Shown: positions 16,649-25,700 of the stretch, one piece after another
How the letters are laid out: every line of letters starts with the position of its first letter
Position numbering within the stretch: position 1 is the first letter of the stretch
Source of the DNA: Streptomyces erythrochromogenes
Lineage (GTDB): Bacteria; Actinomycetota; Actinomycetes; Streptomycetales; Streptomycetaceae
Direction of reading: 5' to 3'
Assembly (NCBI RefSeq): GCF_036170895.1
Contig: NZ_CP108036.1
Coordinates: 1,612,001 to 1,676,000, forward strand
Length of the DNA stretch: 64,000 nucleotides
Program-made: the position numbers and the translations under genes
Notes under the pieces: model-generated
Told to the model about the DNA's origin: nothing
The model's database searches: none
What the model saw: the letters and a program-made list of their open reading frames with translations, nothing else

Positions 16649-18820
16649 TCAGTCGGCGTACGTCTCGCCGCGCTCGGCCTTCTCCACGAGGGAGGCGGGC
16701 GGGGTGAACCGCTCGCCGTACTTCCCGGCGAGCTCACGGGCGCGGTCCACGAAGCCGGCGAGGCCGCCCTCGTAGCCGTTGATGTACTGGATCACGCCGC
16801 CGGTCCAGGCCGGGAAGCCGATGCCCATGATGGAGCCGATGTTGGCGTCGGCGACCGAGGTGAGGACGCCCTCGTCGAGGCAGCGGACGGTGTCCAGGGC
16901 CTCGGAGAAGAGCATCCGCTCCTTCATGTCCTCGAAGGGGACCTCGTGGCCCGGCTTGGCGAAGTGCTCGCGCAGGCCCGGCCAGATGCGGGCGCGCTTG
17001 CCTGACTCGTCGTACTCGTAGAAGCCGGCGCCGCCACTGCGGCCGGGGCGGCCGAACTCGTCGACCATCCGGTCGATGACGGTGTCGGCGGGGTGCTCGG
17101 TCCACGTCCGGCCCTCCGCCTCGAAGGCCTTGCGGCTCTCGTTGCGGATCTTGCGCGGCAGCGTCAGGGTGAGCTCGTCCATCAGGGAGAGGACCTTGGC
17201 CGGGTAGCCGGCCTGGGCGGCGGCCTGCTCGATCGAGGCGGGCTCGACGCCCTCGCCGACCATCGCCACGCCCTCGTTGATGAACTGGCCGATGACGCGC
17301 GAGGTGAAGAAGCCGCGCGAGTCGTTGACCACGATCGGGGTCTTGTTGATCTGGCGGACCAGGTCGAAGGCGCGGGCGATGGCCTCGTCGCCGGTCTGCG
17401 CCCCCTTGATGATCTCGACGAGCGGCATCTTGTCGACGGGCGAGAAGAAGTGCAGTCCGATGAAGTCGGCGGGCCGCTCGACGCCCTCGGCCAGCCCGGT
17501 GATGGGCAGGGTCGAGGTGTTGGAGCACAGGAGGGCGTCGGGCGCGATGACGTCCTGGACCTCCTGGAACACCTTGTGCTTGAGGGCCGTGTCCTCGAAG
17601 ACGGCCTCGATGACGGCGTCGCAGCCCGCTAGGTCGGCCGCGTCGGCGGTCGGGGTGATCCGGGCGAGCAGCTCGGCGCGCCCCGCCTCGGTGGTCCGGC
17701 CGCGGGACAGCGCCTTGTCGAGCAGCTTCTCGGAGTACGCCTTGCCCTTCGCGGCGGCCTCGGCGGTGACGTCCTTGAGTACCACCTCGATGCCCGCGCG
17801 GGCGCAGGAGTAGGCGATGCCGGCGCCCATCATGCCGGCGCCGAGGACGGCGACCTTGCGGACCCGCCGCGGCTCGATGCCCTGCGGGCGGCTGCGGCCG
17901 GCGTTGACGGCCTGGAGGTCGAAGAAGAACGCCTGGATCATGTTCTTGGCGGTCTGTCCGGTGACCAGCTCGGTGAAGTAGCGGGCCTCGATGGTCAGCG
18001 CGGTCTCGAAGTCCACCTGGGAGCCCTCGACGGCGCAGGCCAGGATGTTGCGCGGCGCCGGGTACGGGGCCCCGTTGAGCTGCTTCTTCAGGTTGGCCGG
18101 GAAGGCCGGGAGGTTCGCGGCGAAGCGCGGGTTGGACGGCGTGCCGCCGGGGATCTTGTAGCCGGGCACGTCCCAGGGCTGCTGCGACTGGGGGTTGGCG
18201 TCGATGAAGGCGCGGGCCTTGGCCAGCATCTCCTCGGGCGTGGCGGCCAGTTCGTGCACGAGGCCGTTGTCCAGGGCGCGCTGGGGGGTGTACTGGGTGC
18301 CCTGGAGCAGCACCTTCAGCAGCGCGTCGGCGATGCCCATCAGGCGCACGGTGCGGGTGACGCCGCCGCCCGCCGGGAGGAGGCCGAGGGTGACCTCGGG
18401 CAGGCCGATCTTGGAGCCGGGCGCGTCGAGGGCCACGCGGTGGTGGGAGGCGAGGGCGATCTCGTAACCGCCGCCCAGCGCGGCACCGTTGACGGCGGCG
18501 ACGACGGGCTTGCCGAGGGTCTCGATGCGGCGCAGGGACCGCTTGATCTCGGTGCCGGTGTCGAAGGCGAGCTGCGCGTGCTCGGGGCGCAGCCGGATCA
18601 TGTCCTTGAGGTCGCCGCCGGCGAAGAAGGTCTTCTTGGCGGAGGTGTAGATGATGCCGCGGATGGAGTCCTTCTCGGCCTCGGCGCGGTCGGCGACCGC
18701 GGCGATGGAGTCCTTGAAGGCCTGGTTCATCGTGTTGGCGGACTGGCCCGGGTCGTCGAGGATCAGGGTGACGACGCCGGTCTCGTCCTGTTCCCAGCGG
18801 ATCGTGGTGGACTCGCTCAT
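16649..18820 (-). CDS. fadB: Multifunctional fatty-acid oxidation protein (enoyl-CoA hydratase / 3-hydroxyacyl-CoA dehydrogenase)
   Basis: A 723-residue two-enzyme protein. Residues 1-300 form a crotonase fold (FAGGDLKDM and GAALGGGYEIAL oxyanion-hole regions). From about 330 comes a Rossmann 3-hydroxyacyl-CoA dehydrogenase (VAVLGAGMMGAGIAY), followed by FFSPVDKMPLVEII and the C-terminal domain (VNDSRGFFTSR). It hydrates enoyl-CoA and oxidises the product with NAD+ in beta-oxidation. It is the last gene of the operon, 44 bp after the thiolase. The start at 18820 has GGAAG 8 nt upstream. Confidence 0.94.
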   Translation of the reverse strand: MSESTTIRWEQDETGVVTLILDDPGQSANTMNQAFKDSIAAVADRAEAEKDSIRGIIYTSAKKTFFAGGDLKDMIRLRPEHAQLAFDTGTEIKRSLRRIETLGKPVVAAVNGAALGGGYEIALASHHRVALDAPGSKIGLPEVTLGLLPAGGGVTRTVRLMGIADALLKVLLQGTQYTPQRALDNGLVHELAATPEEMLAKARAFIDANPQSQQPWDVPGYKIPGGTPSNPRFAANLPAFPANLKKQLNGAPYPAPRNILACAVEGSQVDFETALTIEARYFTELVTGQTAKNMIQAFFFDLQAVNAGRSRPQGIEPRRVRKVAVLGAGMMGAGIAYSCARAGIEVVLKDVTAEAAAKGKAYSEKLLDKALSRGRTTEAGRAELLARITPTADAADLAGCDAVIEAVFEDTALKHKVFQEVQDVIAPDALLCSNTSTLPITGLAEGVERPADFIGLHFFSPVDKMPLVEIIKGAQTGDEAIARAFDLVRQINKTPIVVNDSRGFFTSRVIGQFINEGVAMVGEGVEPASIEQAAAQAGYPAKVLSLMDELTLTLPRKIRNESRKAFEAEGRTWTEHPADTVIDRMVDEFGRPGRSGGAGFYEYDESGKRARIWPGLREHFAKPGHEVPFEDMKERMLFSEALDTVRCLDEGVLTSVADANIGSIMGIGFPAWTGGVIQYINGYEGGLAGFVDRARELAGKYGERFTPPASLVEKAERGETYAD

Positions 18821-18864
18821 GTTCGCTACTTCCGTGTCGGAGGGGTCGGGGGATACAGGACGGT

Positions 18865-20079
18865 TCAGAGGCGTTCGACGATGGTGGCGACGCCCATGCC
18901 GCCGCCGACGCAGAGGGTGACGAGCCCGTAGCGCTTGTCCTGGCGCTCCAGCTCGTCGACGATCGTGCCGAGGATCATCGCGCCGGTGGCGCCGAGCGGG
19001 TGGCCCAGGGCGATGGCGCCGCCGTTGACGTTGACCTTGTCGAGGGAGAGGCCCATGTCCTTGACGAAGCGCAGGACGACGCCGGCGAAGGCCTCGTTGA
19101 TCTCGACCAGGTCGATGTCGTCGATGGTCAGGCCGGCCTTGGCGAGGGCCTTGCGGGTGGCCGGGGCGGGGCCGGTGAGCATGATGGTGGGCTCGGAGCC
19201 GGAGACGGCCGCCGAGACGATGCGGGCGCGCGGGGTGAGGCCGTTTCGCTCCCCCGCCTCGCGGGAGCCGATCGCGACGAGCGAGGCGCCGTCGACGATG
19301 CCGGAGGAGTTGCCCGCGTGGTGGACGTGGTCGATCTTCTCGATCCAGTGGTACTTCTGGAGCGCGACGGCGTCGAAGCCGCCGAGCTCGCCGATGTCCG
19401 CGAAGGACGGCTTCAGCTTGGCGAGGGTGTCGGCGGTGGTCCCGGGGCGGACGAACTCGTCGTGGTCCAGGACGACGAGGCCGTTGCGGTCGGTGACCGG
19501 GACGACGGACTTCGCGAAGCGGCCGTCCTTGATCGCGGCGGCGGCGCGCTCCTGCGAGAGGGCCGCGTACTCGTCGACGTCGCGCCGGGAGAAGCCCTCG
19601 ATGGTGGCGATCAGGTCGGCGCCGATGCCCTGCGGCACGAAGCCGGTGTCCCAGTTGGTCATCGGGTCGGCGAACCAGGCGCCGCCGTCCGAGGCCATCG
19701 GGACGCGGGACATGGACTCCACGCCGCCCGCGAGGACCAGGTCCTCCCAACCGGAACGGACCTTCGCCGCGGCCAGGTTGACGGCTTCCAGGCCGGAGGC
19801 GCAGAACCGGTTCTCCTGTACGCCGGCCACCGTGTCCGGGAGCCCGGCGGCGATGGCCGCGATACGGGCGATGTCGGAGCCCTGGTCGCCGACCGGGCCG
19901 ACGACGCCGAGCACGATGTCGTCGATGGTGGCCGGGTCCAGGCCCGGGTTGCGCTCGCGCAGCGCGTCGATGAGTCCGACGACCAGGTCGATCGGCTTGG
20001 TGCCGTGCAGGGAGCCATTGGCCTTGCCGCGGCCGCGCGGGGTGCGGATCGCGTCGTATACGTAAGCTTCGGTGCTCAC
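18865..20079 (-). CDS. fadA: Acetyl-CoA C-acyltransferase (thiolase)
   Basis: A 404-residue thiolase that cleaves 3-ketoacyl-CoA to acetyl-CoA and a shortened acyl-CoA. The acylated cysteine sits in [13 protein letters not shown], the catalytic His in [14 protein letters not shown], and the second Cys in [12 protein letters not shown] start at 20079. It pairs with the downstream multifunctional protein as the two subunits of the beta-oxidation complex. The 90-bp gap to the upstream acyl-CoA dehydrogenase contains a 14-bp repeat array that could affect its translation. Confidence 0.95.
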   Translation of the reverse strand: MSTEAYVYDAIRTPRGRGKANGSLHGTKPIDLVVGLIDALRERNPGLDPATIDDIVLGVVGPVGDQGSDIARIAAIAAGLPDTVAGVQENRFCASGLEAVNLAAAKVRSGWEDLVLAGGVESMSRVPMASDGGAWFADPMTNWDTGFVPQGIGADLIATIEGFSRRDVDEYAALSQERAAAAIKDGRFAKSVVPVTDRNGLVVLDHDEFVRPGTTADTLAKLKPSFADIGELGGFDAVALQKYHWIEKIDHVHHAGNSSGIVDGASLVAIGSREAGERNGLTPRARIVSAAVSGSEPTIMLTGPAPATRKALAKAGLTIDDIDLVEINEAFAGVVLRFVKDMGLSLDKVNVNGGAIALGHPLGATGAMILGTIVDELERQDKRYGLVTLCVGGGMGVATIVERL

Positions 20080-20113
20080 TGGTCAAGCCTTTCGGTGTGC
20101 TGGAAGGTCCTGG

Positions 20114-20183
20114 TGGGACGAGGAGGGCGGGACGAGGAGGCTGGGACGAGGAGGTTCGGCTGAGGAGGTTCAGCTGAGGAGGG
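20114..20183. repeat. Five-copy 14-bp tandem repeat
   Basis: Units of the form (t/c)GG(G/C)(A/T)(C/G)GAGGAGG(n) in register every 14 bp. The last unit runs across the stop codon of the acyl-CoA dehydrogenase. On the operon transcript the repeats read CCTCCT, the complement of a Shine-Dalgarno sequence. Confidence 0.85.
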
Positions 20184-21312
20184 ACCGGCCGATGATCTCC
20201 TTCATGATCTCGGTCGTACCGCCGTAGATCGTCTGGATCCGGCCGTCGGTGAAGGCCCGCGCCACCCGGTACTCGGTCATGTACCCGTACCCGCCGTGGA
20301 GTTGCAGGCAGCGGTCCGCCACGCGCTTCTGCAGCTCGGTGGCCCACCACTTGGCCATCGAGGCGTGCACGTGGTCCAGTTCGCCGTTCGAGTGGTCGGT
20401 GATGCACCGGTCGAGGAAGGTCCGGGTGACGGCGACCTCGGTGGCCATCTCCGCGATCTCGAAACGGATGTGCTGGAGCTTGGACAGCGGACGCCCGAAG
20501 GCCTCGCGCTCCTTCACGTACTGCGTGGTGATCTCCAGCAGGTACTCGGCGGCGGCGATCCCGGCCATCGCGATGCCCATCCGCTCCTGCGCGAGATTGG
20601 TCATCAGGTGGACGAAGGCGCCGTTCGGTTCGCCGAGCAGGTTCTCCTTCGGGACGCGCACGTCGTGGAAGAACAGCTCGGCGGTGTCCTGCGCCTTCTG
20701 GCCGATCTTGTCGAGGTTGCGGCCGCGCTCGAAGCCCTCCGCACCGCGCTCGACGACCAGCAGCGACAGGCCGTGCGCCCCGCCCTCGGGGGTGGTCTTG
20801 GCGACCACGATCACCAGGTCGGCGAGGATGCCGTTGGAGATGAAGGTCTTGGAGCCGTTCAGCAGCCAGTGGTCGCCGCGGTCCTCGGCGGTGGTCCGGA
20901 TCCCCTGGAGGTCGGAGCCCGCGCCCGGCTCGGTCATCGCTATGGCGGTGATGGTCTCGCCGGAGCAGAAGCCGGGCAGCCAGCGGCGCTTCTGCTCCTC
21001 GGTGGCGAGCGAGGTCAGGTACGGCCCGATGATGTCGTTGTGCAGGCCGATGGCGATCCCGGGCGTGCCCGCCCTGGTGAACTCCTCGGCGATCACGGCG
21101 GCGTAGCGGAAGTCGGTGTTCCCGCCGCCCCCGTACTCCTCCGGGACGGCCAGCCCGAGCAGCCCCTGGCGGCCGGCGGCCCGCCACGCCTCGCGGCTGA
21201 CGATGCCGTCCTTCTCCCACTGCTCGTAGTGCGGCAGCACCTCCTTGGTGAGGAAGGTGCGGACGGTCTCACGGAACGCCTCGTGGTCGGCGTCGAAGAC
21301 AAGGCGCTTCAT
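20170..21312 (-). CDS. Acyl-CoA dehydrogenase
   Basis: A 380-residue flavoenzyme catalysing the first step of beta-oxidation. Visible motifs are the FAD/substrate loop IAMTEPGAGSDLQGI, the YGYMTEYRVARAF segment and YGGTTEIMKEIIGRSLL, whose glutamate is the usual catalytic base position near the C-terminus. The start codon at 21312 is the third of three ATGAAGCG copies. The only good ribosome-binding site (GAGGAG) precedes the first copy, which is out of frame. It is the third gene of the operon. Confidence 0.94.
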   Translation of the reverse strand: MKRLVFDADHEAFRETVRTFLTKEVLPHYEQWEKDGIVSREAWRAAGRQGLLGLAVPEEYGGGGNTDFRYAAVIAEEFTRAGTPGIAIGLHNDIIGPYLTSLATEEQKRRWLPGFCSGETITAIAMTEPGAGSDLQGIRTTAEDRGDHWLLNGSKTFISNGILADLVIVVAKTTPEGGAHGLSLLVVERGAEGFERGRNLDKIGQKAQDTAELFFHDVRVPKENLLGEPNGAFVHLMTNLAQERMGIAMAGIAAAEYLLEITTQYVKEREAFGRPLSKLQHIRFEIAEMATEVAVTRTFLDRCITDHSNGELDHVHASMAKWWATELQKRVADRCLQLHGGYGYMTEYRVARAFTDGRIQTIYGGTTEIMKEIIGRSLLS

Positions 21313-21346
21313 CGGACGGCTCGCTTCATCGGGCGGCTCGCTTCAT
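21310..21346 (-). repeat. 17-bp tandem repeat containing three start codons
   Basis: ATGAAGCG occurs at 21346, 21329 and 21312 (minus strand), 17 nt apart. The first two open 6-codon peptides (MKRAAR and MKRAVR), each ending in TGA that overlaps the next ATG (ATGA). The third ATG starts the acyl-CoA dehydrogenase. GAGGAG lies 8 nt before the first ATG. Confidence 0.85.
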
Positions 21347-21358
21347 CGGAAGGGCTCC

Positions 21359-22384
21359 TCAAAGCCAGTTCTTGACGGTTTCGATCAGACGGGCCGGCTC
21401 GGGGCCGACGGGTGTGACGTTGAGCATGGTGACGCCCGCCTCGCGGAAGGCCTCGACACGCTCGCGCACGTAGCCCTCAGGCCCGCACAGGGTCATCAGC
21501 TCGCAGAACTCGTCCGGCACGGCGGCCGCGGCGTCGCGCGTGCGTCCGGCGAGGTAGAGCTCCTGGATCTTCCGGGCCTCCTCCTCGTAGCCGTAGGCGA
21601 CCGCGAGGTCGTTGTAGAAGTTCTTGCCGACCGCGCCCATGCCGCCGACGTACAGCGCGATCTGCGGGCGGGCGCGTTCTCGTACGGCGGCCGCGTCCTC
21701 GCCGATGGCGAGCAGGCCGCCCGCCACGGTCTGCAGGGGGCCGAGCCCGGGGGCGCGCCCGGCCGCGCCCTGCGCGAGCGGGCCGCCCCACACCGCGGCG
21801 GCCTTCTCGGGGATGAAGAGCGTGGGCAGCCAGCCGTCCGCGATCTCGGCGGTCAGCCGTACGTTGGCCGGGCCGAGCGAGGCGATGTAGACGGGGATCG
21901 CGTCGCGCACGGGCCGGGTGAGGATCTTCAGCGGCTTGCCGTGCCGGCCGCCCTTGTCCGGCGGCAGCGGCATGTCCGTGATGCCGTGGTGGTCGATCGT
22001 CTCGCGGCGCCAGATGCGCCGGCAGAGCTCGACCGTCTCCCGGGTGCGGCCGAGCGGCTTGTCGTACGGCTTCCCGTGCCAGCCCTCGACGACCTGCGGG
22101 CCGGAGGCGCCGAGGCCGAGGAGCGCCCGGCCCCCCGAGAGGGCGTCCAGGCCGGCGGCCGTCTGCGCGATCAGGCCGGGGGTGCGCGAGTAGACGTTCA
22201 TGATCGCCGAGCCGATCTTCAGCCGCTCGGTGCGGGCGGCGAGGTAGCCCATGATCGTCGGCGAGTCGAAGCCCCAGGCCTCGGCCACCCACACGGCGTC
22301 GAGGCCGGCGGACTCCAGCGCGGCCGCCTCGTCGGCGGCCCGGCGCGGGTCCCCCGCGTAGTCGAGCATCATCGACAGTTCCAT
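21359..22384 (-). CDS. LLM-class (F420-dependent type) oxidoreductase
   Basis: A 341-residue luciferase-like TIM-barrel oxidoreductase. Characteristic segments are the N-terminal MLDYAGDP...ESAGLDAVWVAEAWGFDS, the RTPGLIAQTAAGLDALSGGRALLGLGASGPQV flavin region and VPVYIASLGPANV-like sequence near residue 165. In actinobacteria such proteins usually use coenzyme F420. The ATG overlaps the CoA-transferase stop by one base (TGATG). Its position in a beta-oxidation operon suggests that it reduces or oxidises a lipid-derived intermediate. Confidence 0.9.
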   Translation of the reverse strand: MELSMMLDYAGDPRRAADEAAALESAGLDAVWVAEAWGFDSPTIMGYLAARTERLKIGSAIMNVYSRTPGLIAQTAAGLDALSGGRALLGLGASGPQVVEGWHGKPYDKPLGRTRETVELCRRIWRRETIDHHGITDMPLPPDKGGRHGKPLKILTRPVRDAIPVYIASLGPANVRLTAEIADGWLPTLFIPEKAAAVWGGPLAQGAAGRAPGLGPLQTVAGGLLAIGEDAAAVRERARPQIALYVGGMGAVGKNFYNDLAVAYGYEEEARKIQELYLAGRTRDAAAAVPDEFCELMTLCGPEGYVRERVEAFREAGVTMLNVTPVGPEPARLIETVKNWL

Positions 22385-23553
22385 CAGGCCTCTTTCGGGA
22401 GCAGGGCCGGGACGTCCCAGTCGGCGGCCACCGACTCGGTGTGGGCGCCCGGCCGGGCGGGGCCCGCGGTGACGGCGACCGGGGTCGCGGAGAACCGCGG
22501 AGCGGGCGCGGGCTGCACGATCCCGCCGAAGTCCGTGAAGGTGCCCCGGGAGGCGAGGTGGGGGTGGCCGGGAGCCTCGCGCAGCGACAGCACCGGGGCC
22601 ACGCAGGCGTCGGTGCCCTCGAAGACCGCCGTCCACTCCTCGCGCGTACGGGTCCGGAAGCGTGCGGCGACGGCCTCGCGCAGTTCGCCCCAGCGGGCGA
22701 TGTCCTTGCGGGCCGGCGCCCGGTCCCCGATGCCGAGGAGCTCCGTGAAGGTGTCGTAGAACTGCTGCTCCAGCGCGCCGACCGCCATGTACCCGCCGTC
22801 GGAGGTCTCGTAGGTGCCGTAGAAGGGGCAGCCGCCGTCGAGGAGGTTGGCTCCGCGCCGGTCCTGCCAGCCGCCCGCCGCCATCATCCCGTGGATCATG
22901 GCGGTGAGGTGGGCGGTGCCGTCGACGATGGCCGCGTCGACGACCTGGCCGGTGCCGGTGGCCCGGGCGTGCTGGAGGGCGGCGAGGACGCCGATCACCA
23001 GGTAGAGCGAGCCTCCCGCGTAGTCCCCGACCAGGTTGGCCGGAACCGCCGGGGGCTCTCCCGGGTTGCCGATCATGCCAAGGGCCCCGGTGACGGCGAT
23101 GTAGGCGATGTCGTGGCCCGCGGTGTGCGCGAGCGGGCCCTCCTGGCCCCAGCCGGTCATCCGCCCGTAGACGAGGCGGGGGTTGCGGGCGTGGCACTCG
23201 GCCGGGCCCACGCCGAGCCGCTCGGCGACCCCGGGGCGGAAGCCCTCGACGAGGACGTCGGCCCGCTCGACCAGGTCCAGGACGCGTGCGGGCCCGTCGG
23301 GGGACTTGAGGTCGACCAGGACGGAGCGCTTGCCGCGGTTGGTGATGTCGTAGGCGGGGTCGACGGCGAGCCCGCCGCCGCCGGGCCGGTCCACGCGTAC
23401 GACGTCCGCCCCCAGGTCGGCGAGGAGCATGGCGGCGAACGGTCCCGGGCCGATGCCGGCCAGCTCCACGACGCGCACTCCGGCGAGCGGGCCGCTGCCG
23501 CTCGCCGTCCCGGTGCCGGTGCCGGTGCCGGTCCCGTTCCCTGTCACTGCCAT
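22384..23553 (-). CDS. CaiB/BaiF-family CoA transferase (alpha-methylacyl-CoA racemase type)
   Basis: A 389-residue class III CoA transferase: GVRVVELAGIGPGPFAAMLLADLGADVVRVD at the start, RGKRSVLVDLK, VLVEGFRPGV, and NLVGDYAGGSLYL with the catalytic-type Asp. Related enzymes either move CoA between acids or epimerise 2-methylacyl-CoA, a step needed before beta-oxidation of branched chains. The extreme N-terminus is a Gly-Thr repeat (GTGTGTGT) from a GGTGCC-type microsatellite. First gene of the operon; candidate operator and repeat lie upstream. Confidence 0.9.
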   Translation of the reverse strand: MAVTGNGTGTGTGTGTASGSGPLAGVRVVELAGIGPGPFAAMLLADLGADVVRVDRPGGGGLAVDPAYDITNRGKRSVLVDLKSPDGPARVLDLVERADVLVEGFRPGVAERLGVGPAECHARNPRLVYGRMTGWGQEGPLAHTAGHDIAYIAVTGALGMIGNPGEPPAVPANLVGDYAGGSLYLVIGVLAALQHARATGTGQVVDAAIVDGTAHLTAMIHGMMAAGGWQDRRGANLLDGGCPFYGTYETSDGGYMAVGALEQQFYDTFTELLGIGDRAPARKDIARWGELREAVAARFRTRTREEWTAVFEGTDACVAPVLSLREAPGHPHLASRGTFTDFGGIVQPAPAPRFSATPVAVTAGPARPGAHTESVAADWDVPALLPKEA

Positions 23554-23578
23554 CGAGCCCCCAGCGTCTGCGGTGTGG

Positions 23579-23614
23579 GTGGTGTGCCTGGTGTGTCTGG
23601 TGTGCCTGGTGTGC
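23579..23614. repeat. 9-bp tandem repeat (4 copies) in the operon leader
   Basis: Units of CTGGTGTGC with minor changes, 25-60 bp upstream of the CoA-transferase start. The unit is short and GT-rich, so slippage is likely. Confidence 0.8.
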
Positions 23615-23652
23615 GGACTGTGTGACACAACTGATGTAACACCGGTGATGCT

Positions 23653-23666
23653 AGGAACGTGTTCCA
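23653..23666. promoter_or_regulatory. Candidate lipid-catabolism repressor site (KstR-like)
   Basis: AGGAACGTGTTCCA, a dyad with GGAAC/GTTCC arms, about 100 bp upstream of the CoA-transferase operon. It matches seven of the eight fixed positions of the mycobacterial KstR consensus TnnAACnnGTTnnA. Which TetR-type protein would bind here is unknown. Confidence 0.35.
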
Positions 23667-23841
23667 CCGAGCACAAGCCCCCGGGCCGCGCTCCGGCGGG
23701 ATCGTCCGGAAGGGGAGGTTCCACCCCTCGAGAAGAGCGCGAGATCCAGGGGCGCACCCCCCTGATAGATCGTCCCGCGACTATGTACTCTGAACGAGCT
23801 TTCGAGCTGATCAAGCTTTCAATCAGATAAGTGGGGGATCG

Positions 23842-25518
23842 GTGCGCCGTCGCCGTCTTGTAATTTCCGCTGCCGCCATCGCGGCGGGCGTTGGTCTCAT
23901 CCCGGGCGTGGCCCAGGCCGACCCGGCCAAGCCGGACGCACGCGGCACCACCGCGCCGGACCTGGACCTGGGTCTCGGCAAGGACGCCAAGTCCAAGAGC
24001 AACACCTTCACCAGCCCCGCTGACCGCACGGTCCGCAAGGCCACCGCCCCGTCTGCCAAGACCGGAGCGGCCGCGGCGCAGTCCGTCGCCTCCGCCAACC
24101 CGGACCTCGCGGTCGGCCTGACCGCGTACGGCGTCACGGCGCACGGCACCGAGGTGGACACCACCATCACGAGCGTGGACACGGCGCTCAAGGTCACCAT
24201 CAACTGGGGCGACGGGAAGTCGGACGTCTTCGACGCCTACGGCTCCGACAGCCGGACCACGGCCCACACCTACGCCGAGGTCGGCTCCTACACGGTCAAG
24301 GTCACCGTGACGGACGCCGCGAACGCCGTCTCGGCCGTCAACGAGGTCGTCTTCGTCACCGCCGGCGCGGACTTCACCCCGTACGCCCCCACCCGCCTGC
24401 TGGACACCCGCAACGGGACCGGCGCACCGATGGGCATGGTCCAGCCGTACAGCTCGACCCGCGTGAAGGTCGGCGGCAACGGCGGGATCCCGGCCGGCGT
24501 CACCGCCGTGGTCCTCAACATCACGGTCACCAACACCTCCACCGAAGGCCACATCACCGCCTTCCCCGAGGGCACCGAGCGTCCGACCACGTCGAACGTC
24601 AACTACAAGGCCCGCCAGAGCGTCCCGAACCTGGTCATCGTGAAGGTCGGCAAGAACGGCTACGTCGAGATCGCCAACCGCGGCGGCGCCCCGGTCGACC
24701 TGATCGCCGACGTCACCGGCTACTTCTCCAAGACCGCGTCCAGCGGTTACACGCCGGTCACCCCGTCGCGCTTCGTCGACACCCGCGAGGGCCTCGGCAC
24801 GGCGCAGGGCCAGCTCGGCGGCCGGAAGACCTTCTCCACCCAGATCAGCGGCCTGCGCGGCGTGCCCCAGGGCATCAGCGCCGTCGCGCTGAACGTGACG
24901 GTCACCAACCCGAAGGAGGCCGGCCACCTGTCGGTCTTCCCGGGCGGCGGCGCCACCCCGACCGCGTCCAACCTGAACTTCACCCCGGGCCAGACCATCG
25001 CCAACTCGGTGATCGTCCCCGTCAGCGCGGACGGCAAGATCAGCGTCTTCAACGGCGCCTGGGCGGGCACCGACGTCGTCGTCGACGTCGTCGGCTACTA
25101 CAGCGCCGACAGCAAGAGCGCCTTCCTGCCGCTCTCGCCCGAGCGTCTGCTGGACACCCGCGACCCCCAGGACCCGGTCTACGGGAAGCTGTGGGGCCAG
25201 AGCTACATCTACATGCCGATGTCCTTCGACGACCCGAGCATCACGGGCTTCGTGCTGAACAGCACGGTCACCAACCCGGAGGGCGACGGGTACCTCACGG
25301 TCACCCCGGACCCGAACTCGATCGACGACTACATCAACGAGACGGCGAGCTGGCCGACGCCGCCGAACTCCTCGAACCTGAACTGGACGAAGGGCGCCAC
25401 CGTCCCGAACCTGGTCCAGGCGAGCACCGGAAGCAACGGCATCATCGACCTCTGGAACCGGGGCTGGGACGACGTCGACCTGATCGTCGACCTCTTCGGC
25501 CTGTACCAGCAGGGCTGA
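23842..25518 (+). CDS. Secreted protein with PKD domain and three RLLDTR repeats
   Basis: A 558-residue exported protein. A signal peptide ends near AQADPAK. A PKD-type beta sandwich (TINWGDGKSDVFDAY ... HTYAEVGSYTVKVTVTDA) spans about 100-170. Three homologous units of about 125 residues follow, each opening RLLDTR or RFVDTR (near 182, 307 and 432) and ending DVVGYYS/DLFGLYQ. No catalytic motif is seen; a surface or extracellular binding role is likely. GTG start 5 nt after AGTGGGGG. A terminator follows. No sortase signal or C-terminal anchor is present. Confidence 0.8.
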   Translation: MRRRRLVISAAAIAAGVGLIPGVAQADPAKPDARGTTAPDLDLGLGKDAKSKSNTFTSPADRTVRKATAPSAKTGAAAAQSVASANPDLAVGLTAYGVTAHGTEVDTTITSVDTALKVTINWGDGKSDVFDAYGSDSRTTAHTYAEVGSYTVKVTVTDAANAVSAVNEVVFVTAGADFTPYAPTRLLDTRNGTGAPMGMVQPYSSTRVKVGGNGGIPAGVTAVVLNITVTNTSTEGHITAFPEGTERPTTSNVNYKARQSVPNLVIVKVGKNGYVEIANRGGAPVDLIADVTGYFSKTASSGYTPVTPSRFVDTREGLGTAQGQLGGRKTFSTQISGLRGVPQGISAVALNVTVTNPKEAGHLSVFPGGGATPTASNLNFTPGQTIANSVIVPVSADGKISVFNGAWAGTDVVVDVVGYYSADSKSAFLPLSPERLLDTRDPQDPVYGKLWGQSYIYMPMSFDDPSITGFVLNSTVTNPEGDGYLTVTPDPNSIDDYINETASWPTPPNSSNLNWTKGATVPNLVQASTGSNGIIDLWNRGWDDVDLIVDLFGLYQQG

Positions 25519-25538
25519 TCCACCGGCAGGTGAACCCC

Positions 25539-25582
25539 ACGGCGCCCCGGGCGCGGCCGCACGGCCGTTCCCGGGGCGCCGT
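25539..25582 (+). terminator. Hairpin terminator of the PKD-protein gene
   Basis: A perfect 13-bp stem: ACGGCGCCCCGGG (25539-25551) and CCCGGGGCGCCGT (25570-25582), starting 21 bp after the stop codon. Confidence 0.8.
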
Positions 25583-25700
25583 CGTCGTGCCGTCCCTTCG
25601 TGGCGGGTCATCCGCCGCACCCGTCCGGCACCTGCCCGCGCGGACGCCGGAGCACCGCGCTAGCCTCGGCCACCCACACCACCCACTCGGAGGAGCTCTC

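Noticed and set aside
16649..21220. Reading of the whole beta-oxidation operon as one 1523-residue protein
   Set aside because: The upstream two thirds are out of frame with the real acyl-CoA dehydrogenase and thiolase; the genuine multifunctional protein starts at 18820.
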